A stretch of 50,711 nucleotides of DNA, taken from positions 1 to 50,711 of the forward strand of contig CAIRYQ010000022.1 of the NCBI GenBank assembly GCA_903882875.1, written 5' to 3'. The position numbers and the translations under genes were made by a program. The stretch is from an uncultured Spartobacteria bacterium (GTDB lineage Bacteria > Verrucomicrobiota > Verrucomicrobiia > Chthoniobacterales > Chthoniobacteraceae). Below the pieces are notes generated by a model that saw nothing but the letters and a program-made list of their open reading frames with translations, did not search any database and had not been told where the DNA came from. This document shows, one piece after another, positions 43,140 to 50,711 of the stretch; position 1 is the first letter of the stretch, and each line of letters opens with the position of its first letter.

Positions 43140-43241
43140 CCTTTTTCCAACGGCACCGTGCATCCCGCACACCGCTGGTGAGGGGATAAACAAACACAAC
43201 CGCAGGAGGGCAAAACCGCCCGCCAGCACTGCAAAACACAC
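43140..43241 (+). promoter_or_regulatory. rplA leader with possible L1 autoregulatory structure
   Basis: The ~100-base leader can fold: GCTGG (43174-43178) pairs with CCAGC (43223-43227), with an inner hairpin GGGC/GCCC (43208-43211 with 43218-43221). L1 is known to repress its own operon by binding a structure near the translation start that mimics its rRNA site, so this is a reasonable candidate. The rplA start lacks a good Shine-Dalgarno, since the GGAGG at 43205-43209 is too far away. Confidence 0.3.
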
Positions 43242-43946
43242 ATGGCTCAACAACGTTCGAAACGATATCGCGCATCCGCGGAAAAGCGCGATAACAAGAA
43301 AGTCTATCCGCTCACCGAAGCAGTCGCCGCTCTCAAGGCGATGCCTCCCACCAAGTTCGACCAGACCGTGACGCTCGCGTTCCGGCTCGGCGTGGACCCG
43401 AAGCAATCCGACCAGATGGTGCGTGGCACCTGCCCGCTGCCGCATGGCTCGGGAAAAGTCGTCCGCGTGCTCGTGTTCGCGGAAGGCGCGGCAGCGCAGG
43501 CGGCGAAGGACGCGGGTGCGGAATTCGTCGGCTACAAGGACATGATCGAGAAGTGTGTCGGTGGTTTCCAGGATTTCGATGTCGCAGTCGCGACGCCCGG
43601 CGCGATGGCCGAAGTGCGCAAGCTCGGCAAGGTTCTCGGACCCCGCGGCCTCATGCCGAACCCGAAGACCGGCACCGTCACCGAGGACACGGCGAAGGCC
43701 GTGCGCGAAGTGAAGGCGGGCCGCGTCGAGTTCAAGCTCGATAAGAACGCGAACATCGCGGTGCCAGTGGGCAAGTTCAGCTTTGATCTCCAGAAGCTCG
43801 TCGAGAACGGCACGGCGGTCATTGACGCCGTCATCAAGGCGCGCCCCGCGACTGCGAAGGGCCGCTTCGTTGACAACATCACTCTGAGTGCAACCATGAC
43901 GCCCGGCGTCACCGTGGACGCCTCGCAATTCCTGAAACTCGCCTAA
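43242..43946 (+). CDS. rplA: 50S ribosomal protein L1
   Basis: A 234-residue protein of standard length. Conserved parts include KVYPLTEAVAALKAM, the GSGKVVRVLVFAEG strand, the L1 signature around LGKVLGPRGLMPNPKTGTVT, and the C-terminal TAKGRFVDNITLSATMTPG. It forms the L1 stalk and represses its own mRNA translation. It usually follows rplK, but here a glycosyltransferase gene is upstream and rplA has its own promoter. rplJ starts 15 bases after its stop. Confidence 0.97.
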   Translation: MAQQRSKRYRASAEKRDNKKVYPLTEAVAALKAMPPTKFDQTVTLAFRLGVDPKQSDQMVRGTCPLPHGSGKVVRVLVFAEGAAAQAAKDAGAEFVGYKDMIEKCVGGFQDFDVAVATPGAMAEVRKLGKVLGPRGLMPNPKTGTVTEDTAKAVREVKAGRVEFKLDKNANIAVPVGKFSFDLQKLVENGTAVIDAVIKARPATAKGRFVDNITLSATMTPGVTVDASQFLKLA

Positions 43947-43961
43947 CCCGAGGACCCACAC

Positions 43962-44576
43962 ATGCACCCAGCAAAAGCATCCGTCGTCACCGACCTCAAC
44001 AAGCGACTCAACGATTCGCCGTTCATTTTCGTCGCCGATTACACCGGCCTCAATGTCACCCAGTTCTCCGAGTTGCGCACGCGCCTCGACAAGGCCGGCG
44101 CCCGCTGCCAGGTCGTGAAAAACAGCTACCTGCGCCTCGCGGCAAAGGGAGCCGGCCTGCCCGACCTCGGCGAACTTCGCGGACAGAACGCGATCGTCAC
44201 CGGAGAAAAGGACGTCGCCGCTGCCGCGAAGGTTCTCAAGAACTTCACGGCGGAATTCAAGAAGCCGACCGTCCGCACGGGCGTCGTGGATCGCCTCATC
44301 GTCACCACCGAGCAGATTCAGGCCATCGCCGATCTTCCTTCGCGCGACGTCCTGCTCTCGCAGCTCCTCGGCGTCCTCAGCGCACCCGCGAGCAAGCTCG
44401 TCCGCCTGCTCAACGAGCCGGCCAGCCAGCTCGCCCGCGTCCTTCAGGCCAGGGTCGACCAAGGCGGCGCCCCGGAAGCTCCTGCCGCAAAGGCAGAGAC
44501 TCCCGCGCCTGCCGCACCAGCCGAAGTTGCCGCACCGGCAGACTCGACTCCCGCAACCGAGACCCCAAACTCCTAA
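43962..44576 (+). CDS. rplJ: 50S ribosomal protein L10
   Basis: A 204-residue protein. The L10 core is clear: FIFVADYTGLNVTQFSELR, CQVVKNSYLRLAAK, then ITGEKD-like AIVTGEKDVAAAAKVL, and the helix that binds L7/L12 dimers (about residues 150-175). The last ~40 residues are an Ala/Pro/Glu-rich tail, longer than in typical L10. It anchors the L12 stalk and is usually followed by rplL; here rpsO follows after 15 bases instead, so the L12 gene must lie elsewhere. Confidence 0.95.
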   Translation: MHPAKASVVTDLNKRLNDSPFIFVADYTGLNVTQFSELRTRLDKAGARCQVVKNSYLRLAAKGAGLPDLGELRGQNAIVTGEKDVAAAAKVLKNFTAEFKKPTVRTGVVDRLIVTTEQIQAIADLPSRDVLLSQLLGVLSAPASKLVRLLNEPASQLARVLQARVDQGGAPEAPAAKAETPAPAAPAEVAAPADSTPATETPNS

Positions 44577-44591
44577 GCTCTTTACAAAATC

Positions 44592-44846
44592 ATGGCCACG
44601 ACAGAATCCATCACCACCCTCCGCCTGCACGAGAAAGATACCGGCAGCGCGGACGTGCAAGTCGCCGTTTTGACCGAGCGCATCAATCACCTCACCGAGC
44701 ACCTCAAGGCCCACGCGAAGGATCATTCCTCACGCCGCGGCCTGCTCCAAATGGTCGCACGCCGTCGCGGCTTGCTTGATTACCTCAAGCGCACCGCGGC
44801 TCCGCGCTATCAGGCGGCGCTCGATAAGCTGAATCTGCGCAAGTAG
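44592..44846 (+). CDS. rpsO: 30S ribosomal protein S15
   Basis: An 84-residue protein matching S15: [46 protein letters not shown] and the Lys/Leu-rich end. S15 binds 16S rRNA early in 30S assembly. The gene is slightly short because the N-terminus lacks several residues found in E. coli. A strong terminator follows, and pnp comes next, the classic rpsO-pnp order. Confidence 0.96.
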   Translation: MATTESITTLRLHEKDTGSADVQVAVLTERINHLTEHLKAHAKDHSSRRGLLQMVARRRGLLDYLKRTAAPRYQAALDKLNLRK

Positions 44847-44867
44847 GTTCAAGACCAAGTTCCTCAC

Positions 44868-44902
44868 TTCGCCCCGGTCCTCGCACCGGGGCGAATGCTT
44901 TT
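44868..44902 (+). terminator. Rho-independent terminator after rpsO
   Basis: A perfect 11-bp stem TTCGCCCCGGT/ACCGGGGCGAA (44868-44878 with 44885-44895), loop CCTCGC, followed by TGCTTTT. It ends the ribosomal-protein transcript 22 bases after the rpsO stop and should limit read-through into pnp. Confidence 0.85.
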
Positions 44903-45049
44903 ACCCGGTCAGACAAAAACACAGCCCCGCCACCGCCGATACCGGGCGGAGGGTGAGCGGAGCAAACCAAACAATCGCCACACGGTTCGCCGGACGCGGT
45001 TTCTGGTTTCAGTCCTTAGCCCCAGCTTCAGTCTCCGTTCTGAATCCTA

Positions 45050-45124
45050 ATCTTATTCTTAATCTTAATCCCTTCCCGGCCTTCCGAGGTGCGAGGGGAT
45101 TAAGATTAGGATTAAGAGTAAGAT
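45050..45124 (+). repeat. Imperfect inverted repeat of TTAATC/GATTAA units upstream of pnp
   Basis: The left arm is built of CTTAATC/CTTATTC units (45050-45072) and the right arm of GATTAAGA/GATTAGG units (45096-45124). TAATCTTAATCCC (45060-45072) pairs perfectly with GGGATTAAGATTA (45096-45108), and a second register pairs the outer parts imperfectly. The loop is GC-rich. It lies in the 369-bp rpsO-pnp gap, which holds no gene. It may be the pnp leader hairpin or a mobile simple repeat. Confidence 0.7.
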
Positions 45125-45215
45125 GAAGGACGGAACTTCGAGTCGGCGCTTTTGGGACTGCGAACCGGGAAACGCGTTTTGACGGCACGCCGGATGGCAT
45201 TTTCAAAAAATCAAA

Positions 45216-47381
45216 ATGAGCATCCATAACGTGACTGCCAATTCCGGCAGCACCCCCATCATCATCGAAACCGGCAAGCTCGCGAAGCTCGCCGACGGAG
45301 CCGTGACCGTGCGTTGCGGCGAAACCATCATCCTCGTCACCGCGGTCTCCGCGACGAAGATCAAAGAGGGCCAGGACTGGTTCCCGCTGAGCGTCGAGTA
45401 CCGCGAAAAGGCGGCGGCAGTCGGCCGTTTCCCCGGCGGCTACTTCAAGCGCGAAGGCCGTCCCACCGAAAAGGAAGTCCTCACCGCGCGCATGACGGAT
45501 CGTCCGCTGCGCCCGCTCTTCCCGAAGGGCTACCTCTACGACACGCAGATCGTCGGCACACTCATGAGCGCGGACGGTCAGAACGATCCCGACATGCTGT
45601 CCATCAACGGCGCGAGCGCCGCACTCATGGTTTCCGACATCCCGTTCGCGGGCCCCGTCGGCGCCGTGCGCGTGGGCCGCATCAATGGTGAATTCATCGC
45701 GAACCCCACGCACGCGCAGCGCGCTGAGAGCGACCTCGACCTCGTCTATGTCGGCACGGAAAACGACGTGATCATGATCGAAGGCGCAGGCAACGAAATC
45801 CCCGAGGAGGAATTCATCAAGGCCCTCGAATTCGGCCACACCGAGGCGGTGAAACTCATCGCCGCGCAAAAGGAACTCGCCGCGAAGGTCAGCAAGGCCA
45901 AGCGCGAAATGCCGCTCTTCACCGTGAAGGACGAGGTGATGGAAGTCGCCTACGAAGTCGCCGGCAGCCGTATCGAGGCCGCACTTTACACCCCGAGCAA
46001 AGTCGCCCGCAGCAAAGCGGTGAACGCGCTCAAGGATGAAGTCGGCACCGCCATCAAGACGAAGTTCCCGGAGGCCACTCCCTTCGAGATCAGCCAGGCC
46101 TTCGACTACCTGCAAAAGAAAGCATTCCGCGTCGCCATCCTCGATCGCCAGTCGCGTTGCGACGGACGCGGCCTCGGCGACCTCCGCCATATCAGCGCCG
46201 AGACCGGCCTGCTCCCGCGCTCGCACGGCAGCGCCCTTTTCGCCCGCGGCGAAACGCAGGCGCTCTGCCTGCTCACCCTCGCGACCACGCAGGAAGCGCA
46301 GGACATGGATGGCTACACCGGCGGCGACACCAGCAAGGCCTTCATCCTGCACTATAACTTCCCGCCCTTCTCGGTCGGCGAAACCGGCCGCATGGGCGGC
46401 ATGAACCGCCGCGAAATCGGCCACGGCGCACTCGCCGAGCGCTCCATCGCACCGGTCATCCCCTCGACGGAAGACTTCCCCTACGCCATCCGCATCAGCA
46501 GCGAAGTGTGCGAGTCGAACGGCTCCACCTCAATGGCCTCCGTCTGCGGCGGCGTCCTCGCGCTCCTCGATGCAGGCGTGCCCATCAAGAGCCCCGTCGC
46601 CGGCATCAGCGTCGGCCTCGTCACCGAGTTTGAAGGTGAGACCCTCAAGCGCTACACCACGCTCGCCGACATCATCGGCAGCGAGGATCACTTCGGCGAC
46701 ATGGACTTCAAGCTCTGCGGCACCCGCGAAGGCGTCACCGGCTTCCAGCTCGACCTGAAGCTCCCCGGCGTCTCGCACAAGATCATGAGCGAAGCCGTCT
46801 ACCAGGCCCGCGACCTGCGCATGAAGATACTCGACATCATGGCCGCCACCATCGCCGCGCCGCGCGCGGAAATGTCGCCCTACGCCCCGCGCATCGAGAC
46901 GATCAAAATCAACCCCGACAAGATCGGCCTCATCATCGGCCCCGGCGGCAAGACCATCAAGGGCATCGTCGCCGAGACCGGCGCCGAGATTAACATCGAG
47001 GACGACGGCAGCATCCGCATCTACTCGAACAACCCCGAGGCGATGGCCCGCGCGAAGCAGATCATCAATGGCATGACCAAGGAAGTCACCATCGGCGAAG
47101 TGTACCACGCCCCGGTCGTGAACATCAAAGAGTTCGGCTGCTTCGTCGAAATCCTCCCCGGCAAGGACGGCATGTGCCACATCAGCGAACTCGCCGACCG
47201 CCGCGTGAACCGCGTCGAGGACGTCGTGAAGATGGGCGACATGATCTGGGTGAAAGTCCTCGGTGTGGACGAGCGCGGAAAAATCAAACTCTCGCGCAAA
47301 GCCGCGATGAAAGAGCGCGACGAAGCCGCTGGCGCCGGTGCCCCCGCCGCCCCCGCACCGCAGCCCGCAGGAACGAACTAA
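45216..47381 (+). CDS. pnp: Polynucleotide phosphorylase
   Basis: A 721-residue protein of the expected size and domain order: first RNase PH core (FPGGYFKREGRPTEKEVLTAR, TDRPLRPLFPKGY), helical linker, second core (GSALFARGETQALCLLTL, PPFSVGETGRMGGMNRREIGHG, SSEVCESNGSTSMASVCGG), KH domain (IGLIIGPGGKTIKGI) and S1 domain (GEVYHAPVVNIKEFGCFVEI) with an Ala/Pro-rich tail. It degrades RNA 3'-5' by phosphorolysis and works with RNase E or helicases. It has no clear Shine-Dalgarno. It should have its own promoter because a terminator lies upstream. Confidence 0.98.
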   Translation: MSIHNVTANSGSTPIIIETGKLAKLADGAVTVRCGETIILVTAVSATKIKEGQDWFPLSVEYREKAAAVGRFPGGYFKREGRPTEKEVLTARMTDRPLRPLFPKGYLYDTQIVGTLMSADGQNDPDMLSINGASAALMVSDIPFAGPVGAVRVGRINGEFIANPTHAQRAESDLDLVYVGTENDVIMIEGAGNEIPEEEFIKALEFGHTEAVKLIAAQKELAAKVSKAKREMPLFTVKDEVMEVAYEVAGSRIEAALYTPSKVARSKAVNALKDEVGTAIKTKFPEATPFEISQAFDYLQKKAFRVAILDRQSRCDGRGLGDLRHISAETGLLPRSHGSALFARGETQALCLLTLATTQEAQDMDGYTGGDTSKAFILHYNFPPFSVGETGRMGGMNRREIGHGALAERSIAPVIPSTEDFPYAIRISSEVCESNGSTSMASVCGGVLALLDAGVPIKSPVAGISVGLVTEFEGETLKRYTTLADIIGSEDHFGDMDFKLCGTREGVTGFQLDLKLPGVSHKIMSEAVYQARDLRMKILDIMAATIAAPRAEMSPYAPRIETIKINPDKIGLIIGPGGKTIKGIVAETGAEINIEDDGSIRIYSNNPEAMARAKQIINGMTKEVTIGEVYHAPVVNIKEFGCFVEILPGKDGMCHISELADRRVNRVEDVVKMGDMIWVKVLGVDERGKIKLSRKAAMKERDEAAGAGAPAAPAPQPAGTN

Positions 47382-47420
47382 ACGTCGCGAGGAAAAATCC
47401 TCCGGCTCACAAACTCACAA

Positions 47421-47449
47421 AAGGGGCGGCCTCCGGGCCGCCCCTTTTT
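47421..47449 (+). terminator. Rho-independent terminator of pnp with UNCG tetraloop
   Basis: A perfect 11-bp stem AAGGGGCGGCC/GGCCGCCCCTT (47421-47431 with 47436-47446) closes on TCCG, a UNCG-type tetraloop, and runs into TTTTT. It starts 40 bases after the pnp stop. Confidence 0.95.
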
Positions 47450-47475
47450 CGTGCCCTCAAAATCGATCCCCAGTC

Positions 47476-47538
47476 CGCACGGTGCTGGACACGAACGTCA
47501 TCGTCGCCGGACTCCATTTTTCAAGTCCGGCTTGGAAA
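47476..47538 (+). pseudogene. Remnant of a PIN-domain toxin N-terminus
   Basis: The frame starting near 47476 reads RTVLDTNVIVAGLHFSSPAW, which matches the first strand and metal-binding Asp of PIN-domain (VapC-like) toxins. After AAA at 47538 the reading no longer resembles PIN and has no room for the other acidic residues before gdhA. No antitoxin gene is seen. It is probably a relic of a deleted toxin-antitoxin module. The evidence is one 20-residue match, so it is moderate. Confidence 0.5.
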
Positions 47539-47662
47539 TGCACGAATCACTGCCGACCACCCACCGCACAAATCTCATTGGAAGTGAGAAAAATCCGTCC
47601 GAGATGTCCGGGGAAGCGCAATCAGAGTTTGTCGTCTCGGCTGCACCGCGTAATGCTCGTGC

Positions 47663-48919
47663 ATGGATCTTTACCGGCATCCCGTTTTCGACATGGCGTG
47701 CCACCAGTTCGATCTGGTGGCGGATCACCTTGAAATTCCCACAGCCTTCCGCGACAGGCTCAAATATCCCAAGCGCGCACTGACCGTCGCTATCCCAATT
47801 CACCGCGACGACGGAAGTGCCGAGGTCTTCTTTGGATACCGCGTCCAGCACCACCTCACCCTCGGTCCGACGAAGGGCGGCGTGAGGTATCATCCCGACG
47901 TGACCGTCGGTGAGGTGGCTGCGCTTGCGATGTGGATGAGTTGGAAATGCGCCCTCGCCGGTCTGCCCTACGGCGGGGCGAAGGGCGGAGTCACCTGCGA
48001 TCCCCGCAAGCTTTCCACCAAGGAACTCGAGCGCATCACCCGCCGCTACACTCAGGAGATCATCCCCTTCATCGGCCCGCAGGTTGACATCCCGGCCCCC
48101 GACATGGGCACCAACGAGCAGACGATGGCGTGGATGATGGACACTTACTCGGTCCACACGGGATACAGCGTCCCCGGCGTCGTCACGGGCAAACCCGTCA
48201 ACCTCGGCGGTTCACTCGGTCGTCGCGAGGCTACTGGCCGTGGCGTCGGCTACCTCATCAACCGTTCGATGGACGTGCTCAACATGGACCCGACGAAGGC
48301 GACCGCGGTGGTGCAGGGTTTTGGCAATGTCGGCGGTGTCACTGCGCACTCCCTCACGCGCTACGGCATCAAGGTCACCGGCATCAGCGATTTCGACGGT
48401 GCGATTTTTAACTCCAAAGGCATAGACATCGCGGCACTCGAACAGCATGTAGCCACCACGCGCAGTGTGAAAGGCTTCCCCGGTGCGGAAGCGATCTCTC
48501 ACGCCGAACTGCTTCTGCTGCCTTGCGACATCCTTGCGCCCTGCGCCCTTGAGCGCCAGATCACTGCCGATAACGCGCCTCACCTCAAATGCCGCATACT
48601 CGCCGAGGGTGCCAACGGCCCGACCACTCCCGAGGCTGATGTGATTCTCGAACGCCGCGGGGATGTCTTTGTGATCCCCGACATTCTCTGCAATGCGGGC
48701 GGCGTGGTGGTATCTTACTTCGAGTGGGTGCAGGATCTCCAGAGCTTCTTTTGGACTGAGTCGGAGGTCACCGACAAATTGTTCCGCATCCTCGAAGGCG
48801 CGTTCACGCAGACGCTGAACCTGAGCCGCAAGCGAGCCATCTCAATGCGATTTGCCGCTCTGAGCCTCGGGATCAGCCGCGTGTTCGAAGCGAAGAAACA
48901 GCGCGGGCTCTTTCCATAA
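47663..48919 (+). CDS. gdhA: Glutamate dehydrogenase (Glu/Leu/Phe/Val dehydrogenase family)
   Basis: A 418-residue protein. Conserved parts are the substrate-binding GPTKGGVRYHP, the catalytic-Lys segment LPYGGAKGGV, the acidic DIPAPDMGT, GSLGRREATGRGV, the nucleotide-binding Rossmann motif VQGFGNVGG, and PCALERQIT...AEGANGPTTPEAD. It interconverts glutamate with 2-oxoglutarate and ammonia. The short form (about 420 residues, hexameric) is typically NAD- or dual-specific; the coenzyme is not certain from sequence. The start at 47663 is the first possible after an in-frame stop; no good Shine-Dalgarno is seen. Confidence 0.95.
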   Translation: MDLYRHPVFDMACHQFDLVADHLEIPTAFRDRLKYPKRALTVAIPIHRDDGSAEVFFGYRVQHHLTLGPTKGGVRYHPDVTVGEVAALAMWMSWKCALAGLPYGGAKGGVTCDPRKLSTKELERITRRYTQEIIPFIGPQVDIPAPDMGTNEQTMAWMMDTYSVHTGYSVPGVVTGKPVNLGGSLGRREATGRGVGYLINRSMDVLNMDPTKATAVVQGFGNVGGVTAHSLTRYGIKVTGISDFDGAIFNSKGIDIAALEQHVATTRSVKGFPGAEAISHAELLLLPCDILAPCALERQITADNAPHLKCRILAEGANGPTTPEADVILERRGDVFVIPDILCNAGGVVVSYFEWVQDLQSFFWTESEVTDKLFRILEGAFTQTLNLSRKRAISMRFAALSLGISRVFEAKKQRGLFP

Positions 48920-49254
48920 TCCGCATGTGGGAAATCAAAATGCGGGGGCCACCGACGGACAACGTTGCAAAAATCTGTGCCCAGTAGTCGCAAAACCCAG
49001 TCCGGATTGTCTGAAGTTGAGGCGCGTGGCAGCAAATTCTCCACCGCCGGCTGAGGACGTTGACAGCTTCATAAGCCTACGCGACCCGATGTGCGGATTC
49101 AAGTGAGCAGGCCCGCATCATCCTTGTGAACCCCATCGAACGAATGTCTCCCATCGCGACTCTTCGTTTGGACTCAGCTAGCTACGAGTGCCAGTTGGGT
49201 GCTCTTGAAAAGAACAAAGATGACGCTCCCCCGCGCATTCAAGCTGGAAACTCC
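48920..49254. other. Intergenic region without a recognisable gene
   Basis: A weak 6-bp inverted repeat, CCGCAT/ATGCGG (48921-48926 with 48940-48945), follows gdhA without a T tract. TTGACA occurs at 49061-49066 but no convincing -10 lies at the right distance. Nothing else is evident. Confidence 0.5.
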
Positions 49255-50615
49255 ATGAAGCACGTTCTCATTTTCTCTAGCACCCTCCTGATCGTTTCTT
49301 TGGCCCTGCTGCGCGCTGAACAGATCCTTATTACTCCCCAAGCCACTACCACGCCGCTGCTGAATCCTGGCAAAGGCTGGTCCGTGCATGACTGGCCGGC
49401 GTGGCAGGAGAAAGAGGTGCTTGATCTGGTGGGCATGGGCGTCGGGCGTTTTGAATGGGCAAGACTGGAGCCGCGAGAGGGTGAGTATGACTGGAAACCG
49501 ATCGAGGAGATGCTCACGGCTTGGGGGGACATTGGTCGCGTTTGCAACATCGGCATCATGTGCGCCAGCACGCACAGCAGGCTTGCCGGTGGCTACGTCA
49601 ATCCAAAGTGGGTCTTCGACACCGGAGCAAAAATGCATGAGATTGAACTCACACCCGAGATGACCACCCAGGGTACGGCTGGAAGCAAAGTCGCGCCCGT
49701 ATTCGATGATCCCATCTTCCTCACGAAGTTCCGCACATTTCTGCAAGCCTTCGCAAAACGCTTCGATGGCGACCCGCGCATCGCATTGCTCGACATCCGT
49801 TCGTATGGCAACTGGGGCGAGTGCCACATGCATCCCTTCAAAGTCCCCGACATCGCACCGGAAAAGTTCCGCGAGCATGTGCAGATGCATCTGGATGCCT
49901 TCAAAAAACGCAGTTATGCCTCTCACGAAACAGCCACCTCGGCAAATTCGGTCCGCTTAAGGACATCTTCGATTGGGCAATATTGGAAAAGCACATAGCT
50001 CCGCGCCGCGACGGCATCTGCGGCAATAGCGATGGGAAGGAAACCGCCATCGGCCTCGGTCTCGTGCCCGCCGCGTTTGAGTTCTACGCGCCTTACGACA
50101 CACTGAAACAGCTCGGCTGGTGGGATGGGATCAAGGACAGAGGCGGCAGCGGGTTCCGTCTGGAAGATTGCATTGAAAACGGTCATCCGACATGGGTTGA
50201 TCTCGGCGGAGTCAAACCCAGCCTGCGATTGCTTCAAGAAAACCGCGCCCTCATCGAACGCCTCACTAACCGCATCGGCTACCACTTCCATCTCGTCCGC
50301 GCCACGTGGCCTGGCGAGATTAAGGGGGCGTTCGATTTCGAACTCACCGTTCAAAACCAAGGTGCCACACCGATCTACATTCCGTGTTCGGTCGCCATCT
50401 CCTCGATCGATGAGACTGGAAAACGCATCGCCACCGTATGGCCCGAATCCCTCCAGCCCAAGCAATGGCAGTCCGACAAAGCTACAAAGCAGACCGCAAA
50501 CTTACAGTTCAAAAACGTGCCACCAGGCCAATACCGGCTAGCTTTGGCCCTTACGCGGCAAAAGGCGGACGCGAAGCCGTTCATCCAACTAGTGCAGTGT
50601 AACGGAAGGAACTGA
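49255..50615 (+). pseudogene. Secreted glycoside-hydrolase-like gene with a frameshift in an A-run
   Basis: Translation from 49255 gives a signal peptide (MKHVLIFSSTLLIVSLALLR) and then a TIM-barrel-type sequence: NPGKGWSVHDWP, GVGRFEWARLEPREGEYDW, and SYGNWGECH, whose Glu could be the acid/base. This frame ends at 49998, but from 49909 the coding character moves to the frame one base back (TQLCLSRNSHLGKFGPL, then a beta domain to 50615). The switch falls at a run of six A (49903-49908); one more A would give an intact 453-residue protein. It resembles DUF4832/GH42-like proteins. Whether it is a true mutation, a slippage site or a sequencing error cannot be told. An IS630-type gene abuts its end. 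Confidence 0.7.
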
Positions 50616-50620
50616 TGGGT

Positions 50621-50710
50621 TCAACGGATGCGCCGGTCGGTATTGCGATAAGTCCATTTGAAAGGTTTTGCCGTCTTGTTGTGGCCTTTGATGTATTTGG
50701 TGATCTTGCG
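50621..50710 (-). mobile_element. IS630-family transposase, C-terminal end (window edge)
   Basis: Read on the minus strand from the window edge, the frame is RKITKYIKGHNKTAKPFKWT followed by a short Arg-rich tail and TGA at 50621-50623. IS630-family DDE transposases typically end with an I/K-Y-I-x(2)-H/Y-N-x(3)-KPFxWT motif. Only the last 30 codons are in the window. It lies 5 bases after the end of the hydrolase-like gene, so the insertion is immediately downstream. The catalytic domain is out of view. Confidence 0.7.
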
Positions 50711-50711
50711 G

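Noticed and set aside
49061-49090. TTGACA as a promoter for the hydrolase-like gene
   Set aside because: No acceptable -10 box is found 15-19 bases downstream.

Overview
The window looks like a chromosome segment from a high-GC member of the Verrucomicrobiota, probably a Spartobacteria/Chthoniobacter-type lineage. The evidence is a 1040-residue PVC-type membrane-bound dehydrogenase fused to cytochrome c, an exosortase with its PEP-CTERM substrate, many secreted proteins of unknown function, the perfect palindrome built on GTAGGACAGGC/GCCTGTCCTAC, and frequent absence of Shine-Dalgarno sequences. The phylum call is inference from gene content. I saw no tRNA, rRNA, CRISPR array or prophage.

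Layout. 0-4.4 kb: a His-rich Spy/CpxP-like protein (cut by the window edge), two tandem secreted alpha/beta hydrolases, a small CPXCG protein and a serpin. 4.5-10.7 kb, minus strand: uvrB is cut in two. Its N-terminal half (9477-10745) and C-terminal half (4479-5435) are in the right order and orientation but lie 4 kb apart. Between them are two secreted-protein genes, one of which combines an arginase/UPF0489-like domain, a cysteine-peptidase-like domain and a CapA domain. 10.9-15.9 kb: an S9 peptidase and the heme-binding dehydrogenase. 16-23 kb: an exosortase/EpsI fusion, a PEP-CTERM protein with a sigma-54-like promoter, and two paralogous membrane-anchored helical-repeat proteins on either side of it. 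23-30.4 kb: a 2Fe-2S ferredoxin-like protein, a small kinase-like protein, a two-gene RND efflux operon and purine nucleoside phosphorylase. 30.5-35.8 kb: an active HtrA-like protease upstream of a catalytically degenerate relative with its PDZ domain inside the protease fold, then FmdB, a zinc-ribbon membrane protein and a protein resembling a dead metallopeptidase.

35.8-41.8 kb is lower in GC and looks more like accessory DNA: a frameshifted membrane protein, orphan secreted proteins, a PIG-L deacetylase, a Ser-Asp repeat protein and a two-lobed retropepsin-PDZ protein. 41.9-48.9 kb returns to core genes: a GT9 glycosyltransferase, rplA, rplJ, rpsO, pnp and a glutamate dehydrogenase. Here rplA lacks rplK upstream and rplJ is followed by rpsO instead of rplL. 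The window closes with a frameshifted glycoside-hydrolase-like gene and the end of an IS630-type transposase.

The strongest candidates for something new are the interrupted uvrB with its two-gene insert, the three-domain CapA protein inside it, the exosortase-linked TPR pair, and the pseudo-protease with an inserted PDZ domain.
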